From Paenibacillus montaniterrae (GTDB taxonomy: Bacteria > Bacillota > Bacilli > Paenibacillales > Paenibacillaceae): a DNA stretch of 64,000 nucleotides. The position numbers and the translations under genes are program-made. Positions 1 to 8,178 of this stretch are shown here, one piece after another (position 1 is the first letter of the stretch; every line of letters starts with the position of its first letter). The stretch lies in assembly GCF_018403185.1 (NCBI RefSeq), contig NZ_BOSE01000002.1:310001-374000 (forward strand). Reading direction: 5' to 3'. The notes beneath the pieces were generated by a model. It had not been told where the DNA came from, did not search any database, and worked only from the letters and a program-made list of their open reading frames with translations.

Positions 1-478
1 CCAGTGAGCCGACAAGCATCGCAATCGCTAAAAACGTCATAATCAGAAGCAGCGCGAACAGAAACAACAGGCTGTACGTTGAGGCTGCAAAACCGCCTGT
101 GCTTAAGCTGCTAATGATCCCGGTTACCCCGTAGCCGATTGTTACAATTATACAGAGCACAATAAGCAAGCCTGCATATTTGCCGCCCAGCCAGCTCGAT
201 ACGGGCAAGCGATACGTATAAAGCAAAGCCGCACTGCCATCCTCTTTTTCCCCGGTCAGTGAAAATGAACCCAGCATAAGCGTAATTAAAGGCAGCAAAT
301 AAAGCGTTAAATTCATAAGCAAGCCTGTTATGCCGGAATACCCCGAGGCATAGCCCTGCTGATTAATAAGCAGCAGACTGAGCATGAATACGATAAATAA
401 TGTCAGAAAAGAGTAGGACCAAGGATTTCGAAAGCCCAGCTTAAGCTCTCGCTTCATGATCGTCGTAAAATGATTCAT
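1..478 (-). CDS. NosY-like ABC-2 type permease (C-terminal part cut by window edge)
   Basis: The visible 159 residues begin with a short cytoplasmic stretch (MNHFTTIMKRELKLGFRNPW) followed by several hydrophobic membrane segments, with a GEKEDGSAALLYTYR stretch in the first loop, as in ABC-2 permeases of the NosY type. The start at 478 is preceded by AAAGGAG at good spacing. It lies 71 bases downstream of nosL on the same strand, so it is probably the fourth gene of the copper cluster. In nos clusters NosY works with the ATPase NosF and the periplasmic NosD; a nosF gene would be expected to the left, outside the window. The C-terminus is not seen. Assignment to NosY rather than another ABC-2 permease rests mainly on the NosD and NosL neighbours. 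Confidence 0.75.
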   Translation of the reverse strand, partial: MNHFTTIMKRELKLGFRNPWSYSFLTLFIVFMLSLLLINQQGYASGYSGITGLLMNLTLYLLPLITLMLGSFSLTGEKEDGSAALLYTYRLPVSSWLGGKYAGLLIVLCIIVTIGYGVTGIISSLSTGGFAASTYSLLFLFALLLIMTFLAIAMLVGSL

Positions 479-549
479 TGTATTCTCCTTTAAGCGCGTG
501 AACATCCTCTATAAATGCGTGTTCAACAAGCTCTCGCTTTCAACCACTC

Positions 550-1284
550 TTACGCAGCATGCCCTTCCGCACCTGACTCGCCTGCTCCATGCCCGTCTGC
601 GCCGTGCTCATCTGTACCGTGTTCGTCTGTTCCATGCGCATCTGTTCCATGCTCATTATTACTATGTCCGCCCATGCCGTGCTCATCTGCACCATGCCCT
701 TCTGTGCCGTGCTCATCTGCACCATGCCCTTCTGTGCCATGTTCATCTGCACCATGTGCTTCTTCGCCAGCAGCATCATGGCTGTGCGAGTGACCCTCGC
801 CATGCTCATGCGAGCCCATCATTTCCATATTCACTGCCCAGCTGTGCGAAGCTAGTCCCTCGGATGTCAATATCGAGCCGACTCCATGCTCCGCAATATA
901 GCTTTCCGCATCTTCTTCCTTCTCAAAGGAAAGTATGCCATAGGCCATAGGTGTTTGAATCGAAGCATCATACACATAGTAGGCTTTGTCGTATTTGATC
1001 CACTCCAGGCTGTTGTAGTCGCGCACATAGGTGGCAGCTATTTGCTCACTGCCATTTTCCTCGCGCCATTGATTGAGACAGCCCAAATCATCGAACTTTA
1101 ACGAGCGGCCTTCCTTCGTAATAATTTGCGTCGCATAAGCATCATCTTTAATCGCCATATTGCATATTTCGCAGCGATCGACTTCTTCATTAATCGCGAC
1201 CGGCGGATATTGCTCCTTTCCGCAGCCTGCGATAATCAGCATCACCGCAATCATTGCAGCGCCAATCCATTTCCATTGCTTCAT
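550..1284 (-). CDS. nosL: NosL-family copper lipoprotein with histidine-rich pentapeptide tail
   Basis: The 244-residue product starts with a lipoprotein signal (lipobox IAGC near residue 20). It carries the NosL metal site CEICNM (CxxCxM) near residues 38-43 and the family stretch TPMAYGILSF. NosL proteins are membrane-anchored Cu(I) chaperones of nitrous oxide reductase maturation. From about residue 157 the protein departs from the family. It ends in some 85 residues with about 18 histidines, mostly in a five-residue period (HGADE, HGTEG, HGTDE and variants), built from 15-bp DNA repeats. This tail is a likely copper buffer or binding arm by composition. The ATG at 1284 overlaps the nosD stop by four bases and has GAGGAG upstream. 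No nosZ is in the window, so the copper client is unknown. Confidence 0.88.
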   Translation of the reverse strand: MKQWKWIGAAMIAVMLIIAGCGKEQYPPVAINEEVDRCEICNMAIKDDAYATQIITKEGRSLKFDDLGCLNQWREENGSEQIAATYVRDYNSLEWIKYDKAYYVYDASIQTPMAYGILSFEKEEDAESYIAEHGVGSILTSEGLASHSWAVNMEMMGSHEHGEGHSHSHDAAGEEAHGADEHGTEGHGADEHGTEGHGADEHGMGGHSNNEHGTDAHGTDEHGTDEHGADGHGAGESGAEGHAA

Positions 1285-2681
1285 TGCTCATATCTCCTCA
1301 CTTTTACGATAATGTAAATCCCAGCCGCGCCAAGCACAGACCAGACCAGCAGCATTCCCCATTGAATCCCCTGCCCAGACGCACCTGCAGCGCTGGATTG
1401 CTGATGCATGCTCGGCATTCGATCAGCGATCCACTGCTCGCGATCCGCAGCATAAAGCTGCTCAATAAAGGCTATGCCCGGCGTCCCAAACAAAAGCTGA
1501 AAGCTCGGCCTGCGCTCGATAAGCGATAAAAAAAACGGAGCGCTCTCGTATACCAGCTCGCTATAGCCATCCCCGTTCGTATCAAGCCCCTGCAGCGTAT
1601 CCCAATAGTTTTTTTGAATGACAGGCTCGGTGCTGCCATCATCCCAAATATTTGTAACGTTGCCGACAAAATCATTATGCTCGAGCTTAAGTCCATCCGC
1701 TCTTTGCATTTGCAGCGCTACAAAGTTGTGCAGCAGCTCATTATGATGCACGGAAACAGCTTCACTGCGCTCCACACTAATTCCGATTCGATTTTGCCAA
1801 ATTTGATTGCTGTACACCTCGGCTTCGACCACATCATAAATGAGAATAGCAGCAGCATTCGCATTCGCTTGATGCTGCTCCAAAACATTGTGATGCAGCT
1901 TCACCTGATCTGATGTCATAATCATTAGCCCCGTCACATTGCCCGTACTGCGGTTTTCCGCAATTTCAACCTGCGCGGCATACATCATATGATAGGCATA
2001 GCGTGAATCGCTCACCTGATTGCCTTGCAGCGTTAGCCGCTCACTATTTTCTGCATAAACGCCATCGTACATGGCTGCGATTTCATTTTGCTCGACAACA
2101 ATATCGCTGCTGTTGTACAAATAAATGCCGTTGCCTCTGCTGCTCTGCTTCAAATATGACTCGCCATTCCACGCCAACACGTTGGAGAGCAGCTTGCTTT
2201 GCTTCATATCGCGCCATTCAATCGCGGTCGCCTTTGTTTGAATATGCAGGCTTTCAAGCACCACGCCACTGCGCCCTTCACCCGTTATAACTGCAGCCGC
2301 AGGCTCCTCGCGATCATCAGCTATCGTGATGCTGCTCAGCCTGATGTCGTCGCTTTGCAGGACAATAGCTTGCTCCTCCTCGACAATATGAACAATGCTT
2401 TCTCCAGCCTTACCAGTAATCGTGATCGGCTTGTCAATCTGCAGCGGCCCGGAATATTGACCTACCTCCAGCACCAGCTCGCCATTTGGCGGCGTAGTAT
2501 CTATTAACGGCTGTATAGGCGTATAGCTGACAGATTTTTTAAACAGCTTCGATTCCGGCGGTGTCGCATAGCCTCTGCTCTTTTTTGCTGCCGCCTCCAC
2601 TGCTTGACTGCTGACAAACAGCAAGCAAAGAACGAGCACAAGCTGCAGCAGCCAGGGCATTGCAGCATTTTTTGTCCGCAA
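1281..2681 (-). CDS. nosD: NosD-like right-handed beta-helix protein
   Basis: This is a 466-residue exported protein. It has an N-terminal signal peptide (hydrophobic PWLLQLVLVLCLLFVSS), a long middle part of short beta-helix turns rich in N-x-I/V patterns (such as NGIYLYNSSDIVVEQNEI), and a C-terminal membrane helix (WGMLLVWSVLGAAGIYIIV) ending in a basic tail. NosD proteins are extracytoplasmic partners of the NosF/NosY ABC complex in copper site assembly. The best start is TTG at 2681, seven bases after GAGGTG; it begins one base after the stop of the upstream gene. The C-terminal anchor fits a Gram-positive cell lacking a periplasm. Its neighbours on both sides support the nos assignment. 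Confidence 0.85.
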   Translation of the reverse strand: MRTKNAAMPWLLQLVLVLCLLFVSSQAVEAAAKKSRGYATPPESKLFKKSVSYTPIQPLIDTTPPNGELVLEVGQYSGPLQIDKPITITGKAGESIVHIVEEEQAIVLQSDDIRLSSITIADDREEPAAAVITGEGRSGVVLESLHIQTKATAIEWRDMKQSKLLSNVLAWNGESYLKQSSRGNGIYLYNSSDIVVEQNEIAAMYDGVYAENSERLTLQGNQVSDSRYAYHMMYAAQVEIAENRSTGNVTGLMIMTSDQVKLHHNVLEQHQANANAAAILIYDVVEAEVYSNQIWQNRIGISVERSEAVSVHHNELLHNFVALQMQRADGLKLEHNDFVGNVTNIWDDGSTEPVIQKNYWDTLQGLDTNGDGYSELVYESAPFFLSLIERRPSFQLLFGTPGIAFIEQLYAADREQWIADRMPSMHQQSSAAGASGQGIQWGMLLVWSVLGAAGIYIIVKVRRYEQ

Positions 2682-2682
2682 A

Positions 2683-3084
2683 TTATTTCACCTCTACTGT
2701 AAAGCTGCTCATAATATGGTAGTTGTCTGCATTAAAGTGATACGTAACGAGATTTTCACCACTAGTTTCAAAAATCGCTTCGATCTCGTAGGCAAGGCTG
2801 CCATCAATCATCTTTTCCTTCGCATCATATAGCCTTGTAGCTCTGTCATTGTTGCGCAGCTCAATCCGCATCCCGTCCTTTGGCTCTATCTCATCCAGCA
2901 AAAGCACTCTCACTACCGCGCTTTCTCCCGCTACCGGCTCATTAGGAATCGTTTCTAGCTTTGCATTCACCTCAGGCGGAATATCCAGCTCAAAAGGCTG
3001 GCTGGCAGCCTCCTTGCCGCAGCCGCTGATGAGCACCAGTACAAAAAGCATTGCTGACAACATGCTAATTGCCTTTTTAACCAC
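2683..3084 (-). CDS. YtkA-like domain lipoprotein, first gene of the copper cluster
   Basis: The 133-residue product has a lipoprotein signal (lipobox LISGC at about residue 22) followed by a small beta-sandwich domain of the YtkA-like type (NEPVAGESAVVRVLLLD...MRIELRNND...SSFTVEVK). YtkA-like domains are often found in copper-handling and cytochrome oxidase assembly operons. The start is GTG at 3084. The gene is separated from nosD by a single base, so the two are co-transcribed. It may present copper or act as an assembly factor; no metal-binding motif is obvious apart from two histidines near the C-terminus (HF and HIMSS). Function is inferred from domain and neighbours. Confidence 0.7.
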   Translation of the reverse strand: MVKKAISMLSAMLFVLVLISGCGKEAASQPFELDIPPEVNAKLETIPNEPVAGESAVVRVLLLDEIEPKDGMRIELRNNDRATRLYDAKEKMIDGSLAYEIEAIFETSGENLVTYHFNADNYHIMSSFTVEVK

Positions 3085-3210
3085 AGCTTCACCACTTTCT
3101 ATTTGCTAGCTTTCAGTATAGTGGCGAATTTATAAGCTGCCATGACTACAACGGGCTATATTGGCGAGGAAGTTGTGGAAGAAATTTGACAAAATTAACG
3201 CCATGCAATC

Positions 3211-3240
3211 AAAAAAAGACCGGGCCTCGAGCCGCCCGTT
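3211..3240 (-). terminator. Rho-independent terminator of the MFS gene
   Basis: Read on the minus strand, a hairpin with arms CGGGC and GCCCG (3234-3238 and 3221-3225) around GGCTCGAG is followed by GT and a run of C/T with seven T. It sits 55 bases downstream of the MFS stop codon. Confidence 0.75.
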
Positions 3241-3292
3241 TAAGGCAACTCACCCAGTCTGTATGCTTTATATGGAGCGACAAACGATCAAT

Positions 3293-4525
3293 TTATCGCT
3301 CACGATCTTTAGGAAGGATAAAGGATAGCAATCCAATTAACGGCAGCAGGCTCGTTGCTACCATAACAAATTCCATAGACTTATAATCTGCAATGCTGCC
3401 TAGCACGACAGCGCCAACTGCTCCCATGCCAAATGCGAAGCCAGTCACCAGTCCAGAAGCTGTACCGACCTTTCCCGGCATAATTTCCTGCGCATATACA
3501 ACACTGACCGAAAAGCCGGATTGCAAAATCAAGCCAAGCAAGGACATAACAGGATAAACCCAAAACAATGATAAATGCGGCAAAAGCAAGGCAAGTGGGA
3601 TCGAGCCGACCAATGATAAAATCATCATCGTTCTTCTGCCAATGCGATCAGCCAGCATTCCGCCAAAAAATGTTCCTACGACGCCAAACACCATGAACAA
3701 ATAAAGCGGAATTTGCGCCTGCTGAATCGTCAAGCCATAGGCTTCTCTTGCGTAAAACTGATAATAGTTTCCGATAGCCGCGCTATACCAGGAGCGTGCA
3801 AACACAATCGTCAACAAAATACCGATCCCGATATAAACCACTTTAGTTGGAATGCTCGGTGCTTTCGTGGAAATCGCCTTTTTCTTGAGAGGCACTGCTC
3901 CCTGCAGCGCTAGCTGCTTCGTATACCACGGCACAACATACAGCAAAATACCGATGGCTGCAGCTGCGAGCAGCGTTCCCCATATCGCTCCGCGCTGTCC
4001 AAGCGGTACAAAAATAAAAATCGTCATAAGCGGCGCCAATGACGAGCCAAAGTTTCCGCCTACCTGATAAATAGACTGTGCCAAGCCACGTTTATTGCCA
4101 GCCGCCAAGTAAACGACTCTCGAGCCCTCGGGATGAAATACAGCTGAACCGAGCCCAATTCCGATTACACATAGCAGAACAATCCAAAAATGAGGGGCAA
4201 ATGCAAGCCCCGCAATACCGAGCATGCTGCATGTCATGCCGACAATTAGCAACCATGGCATCGGCTTGCGATCCGACCATGATCCGACAACCGGCTGCAT
4301 AACGGATGAGGTCATATTTAATGTAAAGGCAATCCAGCCAATTTGCGCATAGCTTAAGCCTAATGATGACTGGAAGATTGGAAACAGAGCAGAAACAACA
4401 ACCTGCATCGAATCATTCAGCATATGTACGGCACTAACTGCAAACAAAATCGAATAAACGGTTAAGCTTTTTATTGTAGAATTAGCCGTTGTTTTTACGG
4501 CTGCATGTCCTTCCTTCATTAACAT
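3293..4525 (-). CDS. MFS transporter, fosmidomycin-resistance (Fsr) family
   Basis: This is an approximately 410-residue protein with about twelve membrane segments. The N-terminal part (SAVHMLNDSMQVVVSALFPI, GWIAFTLNMTSSVMQP, GSWSDRKPMPWLL) and HPEGSRVVYLAAG are typical of the Fsr branch of the major facilitator superfamily, which exports small compounds such as fosmidomycin. The start at 4525 is preferred over an upstream ATG at 4591 because GGAG lies ten bases before it. The gene is transcribed away from the LytTR gene at 4700, sharing the 175-base region that holds the cre box. The natural substrate cannot be told from sequence. Confidence 0.85.
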   Translation of the reverse strand: MLMKEGHAAVKTTANSTIKSLTVYSILFAVSAVHMLNDSMQVVVSALFPIFQSSLGLSYAQIGWIAFTLNMTSSVMQPVVGSWSDRKPMPWLLIVGMTCSMLGIAGLAFAPHFWIVLLCVIGIGLGSAVFHPEGSRVVYLAAGNKRGLAQSIYQVGGNFGSSLAPLMTIFIFVPLGQRGAIWGTLLAAAAIGILLYVVPWYTKQLALQGAVPLKKKAISTKAPSIPTKVVYIGIGILLTIVFARSWYSAAIGNYYQFYAREAYGLTIQQAQIPLYLFMVFGVVGTFFGGMLADRIGRRTMMILSLVGSIPLALLLPHLSLFWVYPVMSLLGLILQSGFSVSVVYAQEIMPGKVGTASGLVTGFAFGMGAVGAVVLGSIADYKSMEFVMVATSLLPLIGLLSFILPKDRER

Positions 4526-4644
4526 CGGTCCCGCTCTCCAATATATTTTAGCACTAAAGGAAATATACGAAATGATCATATCACACTCCAAGTTGGACGT
4601 AAAATGATTTTTTTAGAACTCTTCTCAAGCAATCGCGTTTATGT

Positions 4645-4663
4645 TATAATGTAAACGCTAACA
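4645..4663 (+). promoter_or_regulatory. Promoter -10 with overlapping cre box before the LytTR gene
   Basis: TATAAT at 4645-4650 runs into TGTAAACGCTAACA at 4650-4663, which fits the CcpA operator consensus TGWAANCGNTNWCA without a mismatch. A weak -35 (TTCTCA, 4622-4627) lies 17 bases upstream of the -10. A cre at the start of transcription normally gives carbon catabolite repression. Confidence 0.7.
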
Positions 4664-4699
4664 TTTCACTTGTTCATATATCTAAAAGGGGGTATTCGA

Positions 4700-5029
4700 A
4701 TGTTGAGTGTTGCACTAAATGAACGTACGATGTACGAGGATTTCGATCTTGAGAAGGAAATTCTATATTTCAAAGTTGGTGCAGAAGGTCTGGTTAGTCT
4801 GCATGCGCATCACTTCAGCAGAAAAGTTCAGTTATCTCCCACAGATCTCAAAGCATTAATGAAAAGAAAGGGCTACTACGCAATCAGTTCTTCTTGCTAT
4901 ATTAACCTTTCTCGCATTAGAGCTATTATCTCTGGCGTTGTTTACTTCGATAGTGATCGCAACAGTTCAAAAATGCTTACCGTAAGCAAGCGTACAGAGC
5001 AAAAGCTGAAGCAGTTGCTGGCGCTTTAA
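4700..5029 (+). CDS. Stand-alone LytTR-type DNA-binding domain protein
   Basis: The product is about 109 residues. Its C-terminal two thirds resemble a LytTR domain: KRKGYYAISSSCYINLSRIR matches the conserved 'R/S-Y-hydrophobic-V/I-N-L' element, and MLTVSKRTEQKLKQLL resembles the closing 'hpVSRr-hpplkphL' element. There is no receiver domain and no membrane segment. The start at 4700 is chosen for AGGGGG eight bases upstream; an earlier in-frame ATG at 4670 has no ribosome site. The gene stands alone between a cre-containing promoter and a terminator. LytTR domains bind direct repeats in promoters; the target genes are unknown. The similarity is judged by eye. Confidence 0.65.
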   Translation: MLSVALNERTMYEDFDLEKEILYFKVGAEGLVSLHAHHFSRKVQLSPTDLKALMKRKGYYAISSSCYINLSRIRAIISGVVYFDSDRNSSKMLTVSKRTEQKLKQLLAL

Positions 5030-5047
5030 CAGCGTATAAGATACTGA

Positions 5048-5085
5048 AACCGCTAGTCTTAGGGATTAGCGGTTGTTTGTTTTTT
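5048..5085 (+). terminator. Rho-independent terminator of the LytTR gene
   Basis: An 11-bp stem with arms AACCGCTAGTC (5048-5058) and GATTAGCGGTT (5064-5074) and a five-base loop is followed by TGTTTGTTTTTT. It begins 19 bases after the stop codon. Confidence 0.85.
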
Positions 5086-5108
5086 CTAATGCTGATATTC
5101 TAGAGGAA

Positions 5109-5276
5109 GTTCAAAATGCCGACTTTGATGACGATGTAACTTCTTTGTAGCTTAGTCGACGGCGAATCTCGAACGTTAGCGAAAATTCCGGTGCTCACGT
5201 AGTCATTACCTACGCTGCGCTCCTCATTTTCTACTAGCGTCCAAGCTTCTTGGTCCTGAAAGCCGACTTTTTGAAC
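5109..5276 (-). repeat. Type A repeat, full copy A1 (reverse orientation)
   Basis: This 168-bp unit begins GTTCAAAATGCCGACTTTG and ends AAAGCCGACTTTTTGAAC, so its ends form an inverted repeat. Inside are the family hallmarks in reverse orientation: the CTTGGTCCTGAAAG end motif, the GTGCTCACGTAG...CTACGCTGCGCTCC core and the GTCGACGGCGAA box. It belongs to the CTTGGACG subfamily (see the findings). It lies between the LytTR terminator and galM. Confidence 0.85.
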
Positions 5277-5292
5277 TCGTATTGAATGGGAA

Positions 5293-5345
5293 GTTCAAAA
5301 TGCCGACTTTGATGACGATGTAACTTCTTTGTAACTTAGTCGGCG
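5293..5345 (-). repeat. Type A repeat, truncated copy
   Basis: About 53 bases repeat the first part of copy A1 (GTTCAAAATGCCGACTTTG onward to TTAGTCGGCG) and then stop, 38 bases before the galM start codon. Only the terminal arm and the next stretch of the element are present. The 5030-5383 intergenic region holds the terminator and these two repeats only. Confidence 0.75.
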
Positions 5346-5383
5346 TCCAGCAGTAAAGATGATATGTTTGAGGAGGAAGATGA

Positions 5384-6385
5384 ATGACAACGCAAGGCAA
5401 AGCATATGAAGCACAATTTCATGATGAAGCAGCGGTTTGGCTGCAATGGGGAAGCTATGAGGCTGCCATTCTTCCAGGAGTCGGCGCTAATCTGATCGCA
5501 TTCCGCGACCTTGAGCGCAAGCTTACTATTTTAAGAGAGCCGGCAGCAGAGGATATGAACAGCTTCCGTGCTAATCCAGGGGTTCACGGCATCCCGGTAT
5601 TATTCCCGCCTAACCGCTACGAGGACGGCAAATTCACCTTTAATGGCGTAAGCTATCAATTTCCTGTCAACGAAGCGAAAACTGGCAACCATTTGCACGG
5701 CTTTTTTCATACCGCTCGCTGGAATGTTGATGAATATAGCGTAACCGCTTCCGAAAGCTATGCGGTACTGAGCATTTCCATTACACCGAATCACGAAATC
5801 TATCAGTATTTGCCTCATCAATTTACAATCAGACTTCGTTATTCCTTAAGCGACCAAGGCTTGCTGCAGCATGTAACCGTACATAATAACGGCGAAACTG
5901 CTATGCCATGCATGATTGCTTTTCATACTGCAATCAACGCTCCATTTGCTGAAGGCAGTACGGCTGACGACTATACGTACACGTTAACGATTAAAGAGCG
6001 CTGGGAGCTTAACGAGCGCATGCTGCCAACAGGCAACTATCAGCCGCTTACAGAAGAAGAGCAAAAAATGAACACAACGGGCTTGAATCCGTTCTGGAGC
6101 TCGATGGATAATCATTATACAAGCAGCACGAAAAATGGCCGCAACATGATGGAGCTGACCGATCACCGTCTTGGCCTAAAGCTTGTCTATGATGTAGGCA
6201 CACAGTACAAGCAGTGGATGATCTGGAACAATGGCGGACAACCAGGCTTTTTCTGTCCTGAGCCGCAATTAAACCTCGTCAATGCGCCCAACAGCAAGCT
6301 GCCAGCTGAGCAGATCGGCCTCGTTACACTTGAGCCAGGCCATATTTGGGAAGAAACAAGCCGCCTTTACCTTGTAAAGGGCTAG
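5384..6385 (+). CDS. Aldose 1-epimerase family protein
   Basis: The 333-residue product shows the galactose-mutarotase beta-sandwich pattern. This includes HGIPVLFPPNRYEDGKFTFNG (start of the sugar-binding face), NHLHGFFHTARW with the family histidine, and a glutamate in the C-terminal part (FFCPEPQLNLVNAPN) where the family base lies. Aldose 1-epimerases interconvert alpha and beta anomers of free sugars. The start has GAGGAGG seven bases upstream. It is a single gene between a type A repeat and a terminator; the mannan locus begins just beyond, so it may act on mannose or glucose released there, but that is inference. The exact sugar is unknown and the protein could be one of the galM-like paralogues. 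Confidence 0.82.
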   Translation: MTTQGKAYEAQFHDEAAVWLQWGSYEAAILPGVGANLIAFRDLERKLTILREPAAEDMNSFRANPGVHGIPVLFPPNRYEDGKFTFNGVSYQFPVNEAKTGNHLHGFFHTARWNVDEYSVTASESYAVLSISITPNHEIYQYLPHQFTIRLRYSLSDQGLLQHVTVHNNGETAMPCMIAFHTAINAPFAEGSTADDYTYTLTIKERWELNERMLPTGNYQPLTEEEQKMNTTGLNPFWSSMDNHYTSSTKNGRNMMELTDHRLGLKLVYDVGTQYKQWMIWNNGGQPGFFCPEPQLNLVNAPNSKLPAEQIGLVTLEPGHIWEETSRLYLVKG

Positions 6386-6422
6386 GACGTGGCTGAAAAC
6401 CCGCTTAGATATATTTGATCAA

Positions 6423-6487
6423 AAAAACGAGCAGGACTTTGCCGCCACCTTCCGGTATGGAAGAGCGCGACAAGCCTGCTCGTTTTT
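6423..6487. terminator. Bidirectional terminator between galM and the response regulator gene
   Basis: The arms AAAAACGAGCAGG (6423-6435) and CCTGCTCGTTTTT (6475-6487) are perfectly complementary, with a run of A on one side and T on the other. It would serve the rightward epimerase gene and the leftward transporter operon. The 39-base loop holds a weaker inner pairing. Confidence 0.75.
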
Positions 6488-6542
6488 AGCTTCGTTTGTG
6501 GTACAGCCGCAGCTGCTGCTGGCACGACCAGCTGCTATCTGC

Positions 6543-7289
6543 TTAACGATGCATTTCCTTATATTCCTTCGGCGTGTAGCCTGTTTCTTTCTTGAATAGC
6601 TTTTGAAAATATACTGGATCACTATAGCCCACTGAGGCAGCAATTTCATAGTTTTTCATATGCGGACAATCGCTTAAAAACTGCTTCGCTTTTTGAATCC
6701 GTATATTAATGAGATAGTCGGTAATCGTTTGTCCAGTCATTTGCTTGAACAAGCGGCTTACATAGTGGGCGCTCATGCCAACCTGCTGGGCAATTTGCTC
6801 CAGCTCCAGCTGCCGATCGTACTGCTCCTGCAGCATGGCTTTAATCGTATCGACTGCATGATGGCCGCAGCCTTCCAGTTCCGTCTCTTCCAGCTCGGTA
6901 CTAGCCAGCGTATTGTGCTTAGCCTGTTTTTGTACGCGTTGCAGCACCTCGGCCAATTGCTGCTTGTCGATTGGCTTGAGCAGGTAGTCGCTCGCACCGC
7001 AACGCAATGCTTTGCGCGCATATTCAAATTCACTGAAGCCGCTAAATATAATTTTGGCAAATGCCCGTTCCTTTGCCGCCTCAATCAGCATCAAGCCATC
7101 CATAATCGGCATTTTAATATCGGTAATCACCAGATCAAGCTCGGCATCATTAAGCTTATGAATATGGTTTAGTGCATCCAAGCCGTTGCTGTAAGAGCCG
7201 ATGACCTCAATATTCATGTCCATTTTGCCTAATATTTTCTCAAGCCCAGCGCGAATCATCACTTCATCGTCTGCAATGATCACCTTCAT
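6543..7289 (-). CDS. YesN-like response regulator (receiver + AraC-type HTH)
   Basis: The 248-residue protein has an N-terminal receiver domain (acidic pocket ADDE, phosphoacceptor in ITDIKMP near residue 59, KP in YLLKPIDK). A short linker leads to a C-terminal AraC-type double helix-turn-helix (QVGMSAHYVSRLFKQMTGQT and YFQKLFKKETGYTPKEYK). It is shorter than many YesN proteins because the linker is small. It is the last gene of the leftward transporter operon. Its likely partner, a YesM-type kinase, lies about 10 kb away (16992-18860) behind the catabolic operon. The start has AAAGGGG at good spacing. It probably activates the transporter and mannan genes in response to oligosaccharides. 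Confidence 0.88.
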   Translation of the reverse strand: MKVIIADDEVMIRAGLEKILGKMDMNIEVIGSYSNGLDALNHIHKLNDAELDLVITDIKMPIMDGLMLIEAAKERAFAKIIFSGFSEFEYARKALRCGASDYLLKPIDKQQLAEVLQRVQKQAKHNTLASTELEETELEGCGHHAVDTIKAMLQEQYDRQLELEQIAQQVGMSAHYVSRLFKQMTGQTITDYLINIRIQKAKQFLSDCPHMKNYEIAASVGYSDPVYFQKLFKKETGYTPKEYKEMHR

Positions 7290-7346
7290 CGTTAAAGCCC
7301 CTTTAGCTTTAGGACGTTTCTGAGAACTTCTCAGCCACGCTCTAGT

Positions 7347-8177
7347 TTATTTAACTGCCCCGCTTGTCACTCCTGCAAAAATATAGCGCTGTAAAAAGAT
7401 ATACATAATGGCTGTCGGGATCATAATGATCAATATCGCAGCGGATACTAGCTGCCAATCTCCGCTGTTGTTGCCAAAGAAGCGCATCAGCGAGGTTGAG
7501 ACCACGACATGCTGCGCTCGCGGCAAATACAAATACGGCACGAAGAAATCGTTGTAAATGTTGATCGTTTTCAAAATAACGATTGTAAAGGTCGCCGGTG
7601 TCAGCAGTGGGAAAATAATCGAGCGGAAAATACGAATTAATGACGCTCCCTCAATCATCGCGCTTTCATCCAGCTCGTACGGGATGTTTTTAATAAACTG
7701 CAAATAAATATAAATTTGAATAATGTCCGCCCCAATGTACAGCAGCACAGGCCCCATCAAGTTATTCGTTAAGCCAAGAGACATAATCGTCTTATAGTTA
7801 ACAACCTGAGTTGTAATTTGCGGAATAATGGTGGCGAACATAAACAGGCCCACCAAAAAGCTTTGAAAACGAAACTGAAAACGAGAAATCGCATAGCAAA
7901 AGGCAGAGCCTAGCAAAATATTAAAAAACAAGGTAACTACGATTATCGTTATTGTATTACTAAATGCAAGCGGAATACTAGCTTGTTTAAATGCTTTGAC
8001 GAAGTTTTCAAAGTAAAACCAGCTGTCAGGCAGCGAAATCGCTGAAGATGCATGAAATTTCTCCTTCGTTTTAAATGCGTTGACCACAATAATATAAGGC
8101 GGAAACAAGATGACTAGGCACGAAAATAAAAGAATCGCATATTTTATCCCCATCTGAAGTTTGGCAGCTGCCTTCAT
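7347..8177 (-). CDS. Sugar ABC transporter permease, MalG type (CUT1)
   Basis: The product is about 276 residues with six membrane segments and the inner-membrane EAA loop (ESAMIEGASLIRIFRSIIFPL) that contacts the ATPase. The start at 8177 is preferred to the ATG at 8186, because AAAGGAG ends directly before the latter and nine bases before the former. It follows the partner permease by one base. No ATPase gene is in the locus, as is usual where a shared MsmX-type ATPase serves many sugar transporters. Together with the binding protein at 9430-10695 it probably imports manno-oligosaccharides, inferred from the flanking mannan genes. Confidence 0.9.
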   Translation of the reverse strand: MKAAAKLQMGIKYAILLFSCLVILFPPYIIVVNAFKTKEKFHASSAISLPDSWFYFENFVKAFKQASIPLAFSNTITIIVVTLFFNILLGSAFCYAISRFQFRFQSFLVGLFMFATIIPQITTQVVNYKTIMSLGLTNNLMGPVLLYIGADIIQIYIYLQFIKNIPYELDESAMIEGASLIRIFRSIIFPLLTPATFTIVILKTINIYNDFFVPYLYLPRAQHVVVSTSLMRFFGNNSGDWQLVSAAILIIMIPTAIMYIFLQRYIFAGVTSGAVK

Positions 8178-8178
8178 G

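Noticed and set aside
498-950. Rightward open frame of 150 codons and other frames over the NosL tail
   Set aside because: They are shadows of the 15-bp repeats coding the NosL histidine tail; the minus-strand frame has signal peptide, metal motif and coupling to nosD.
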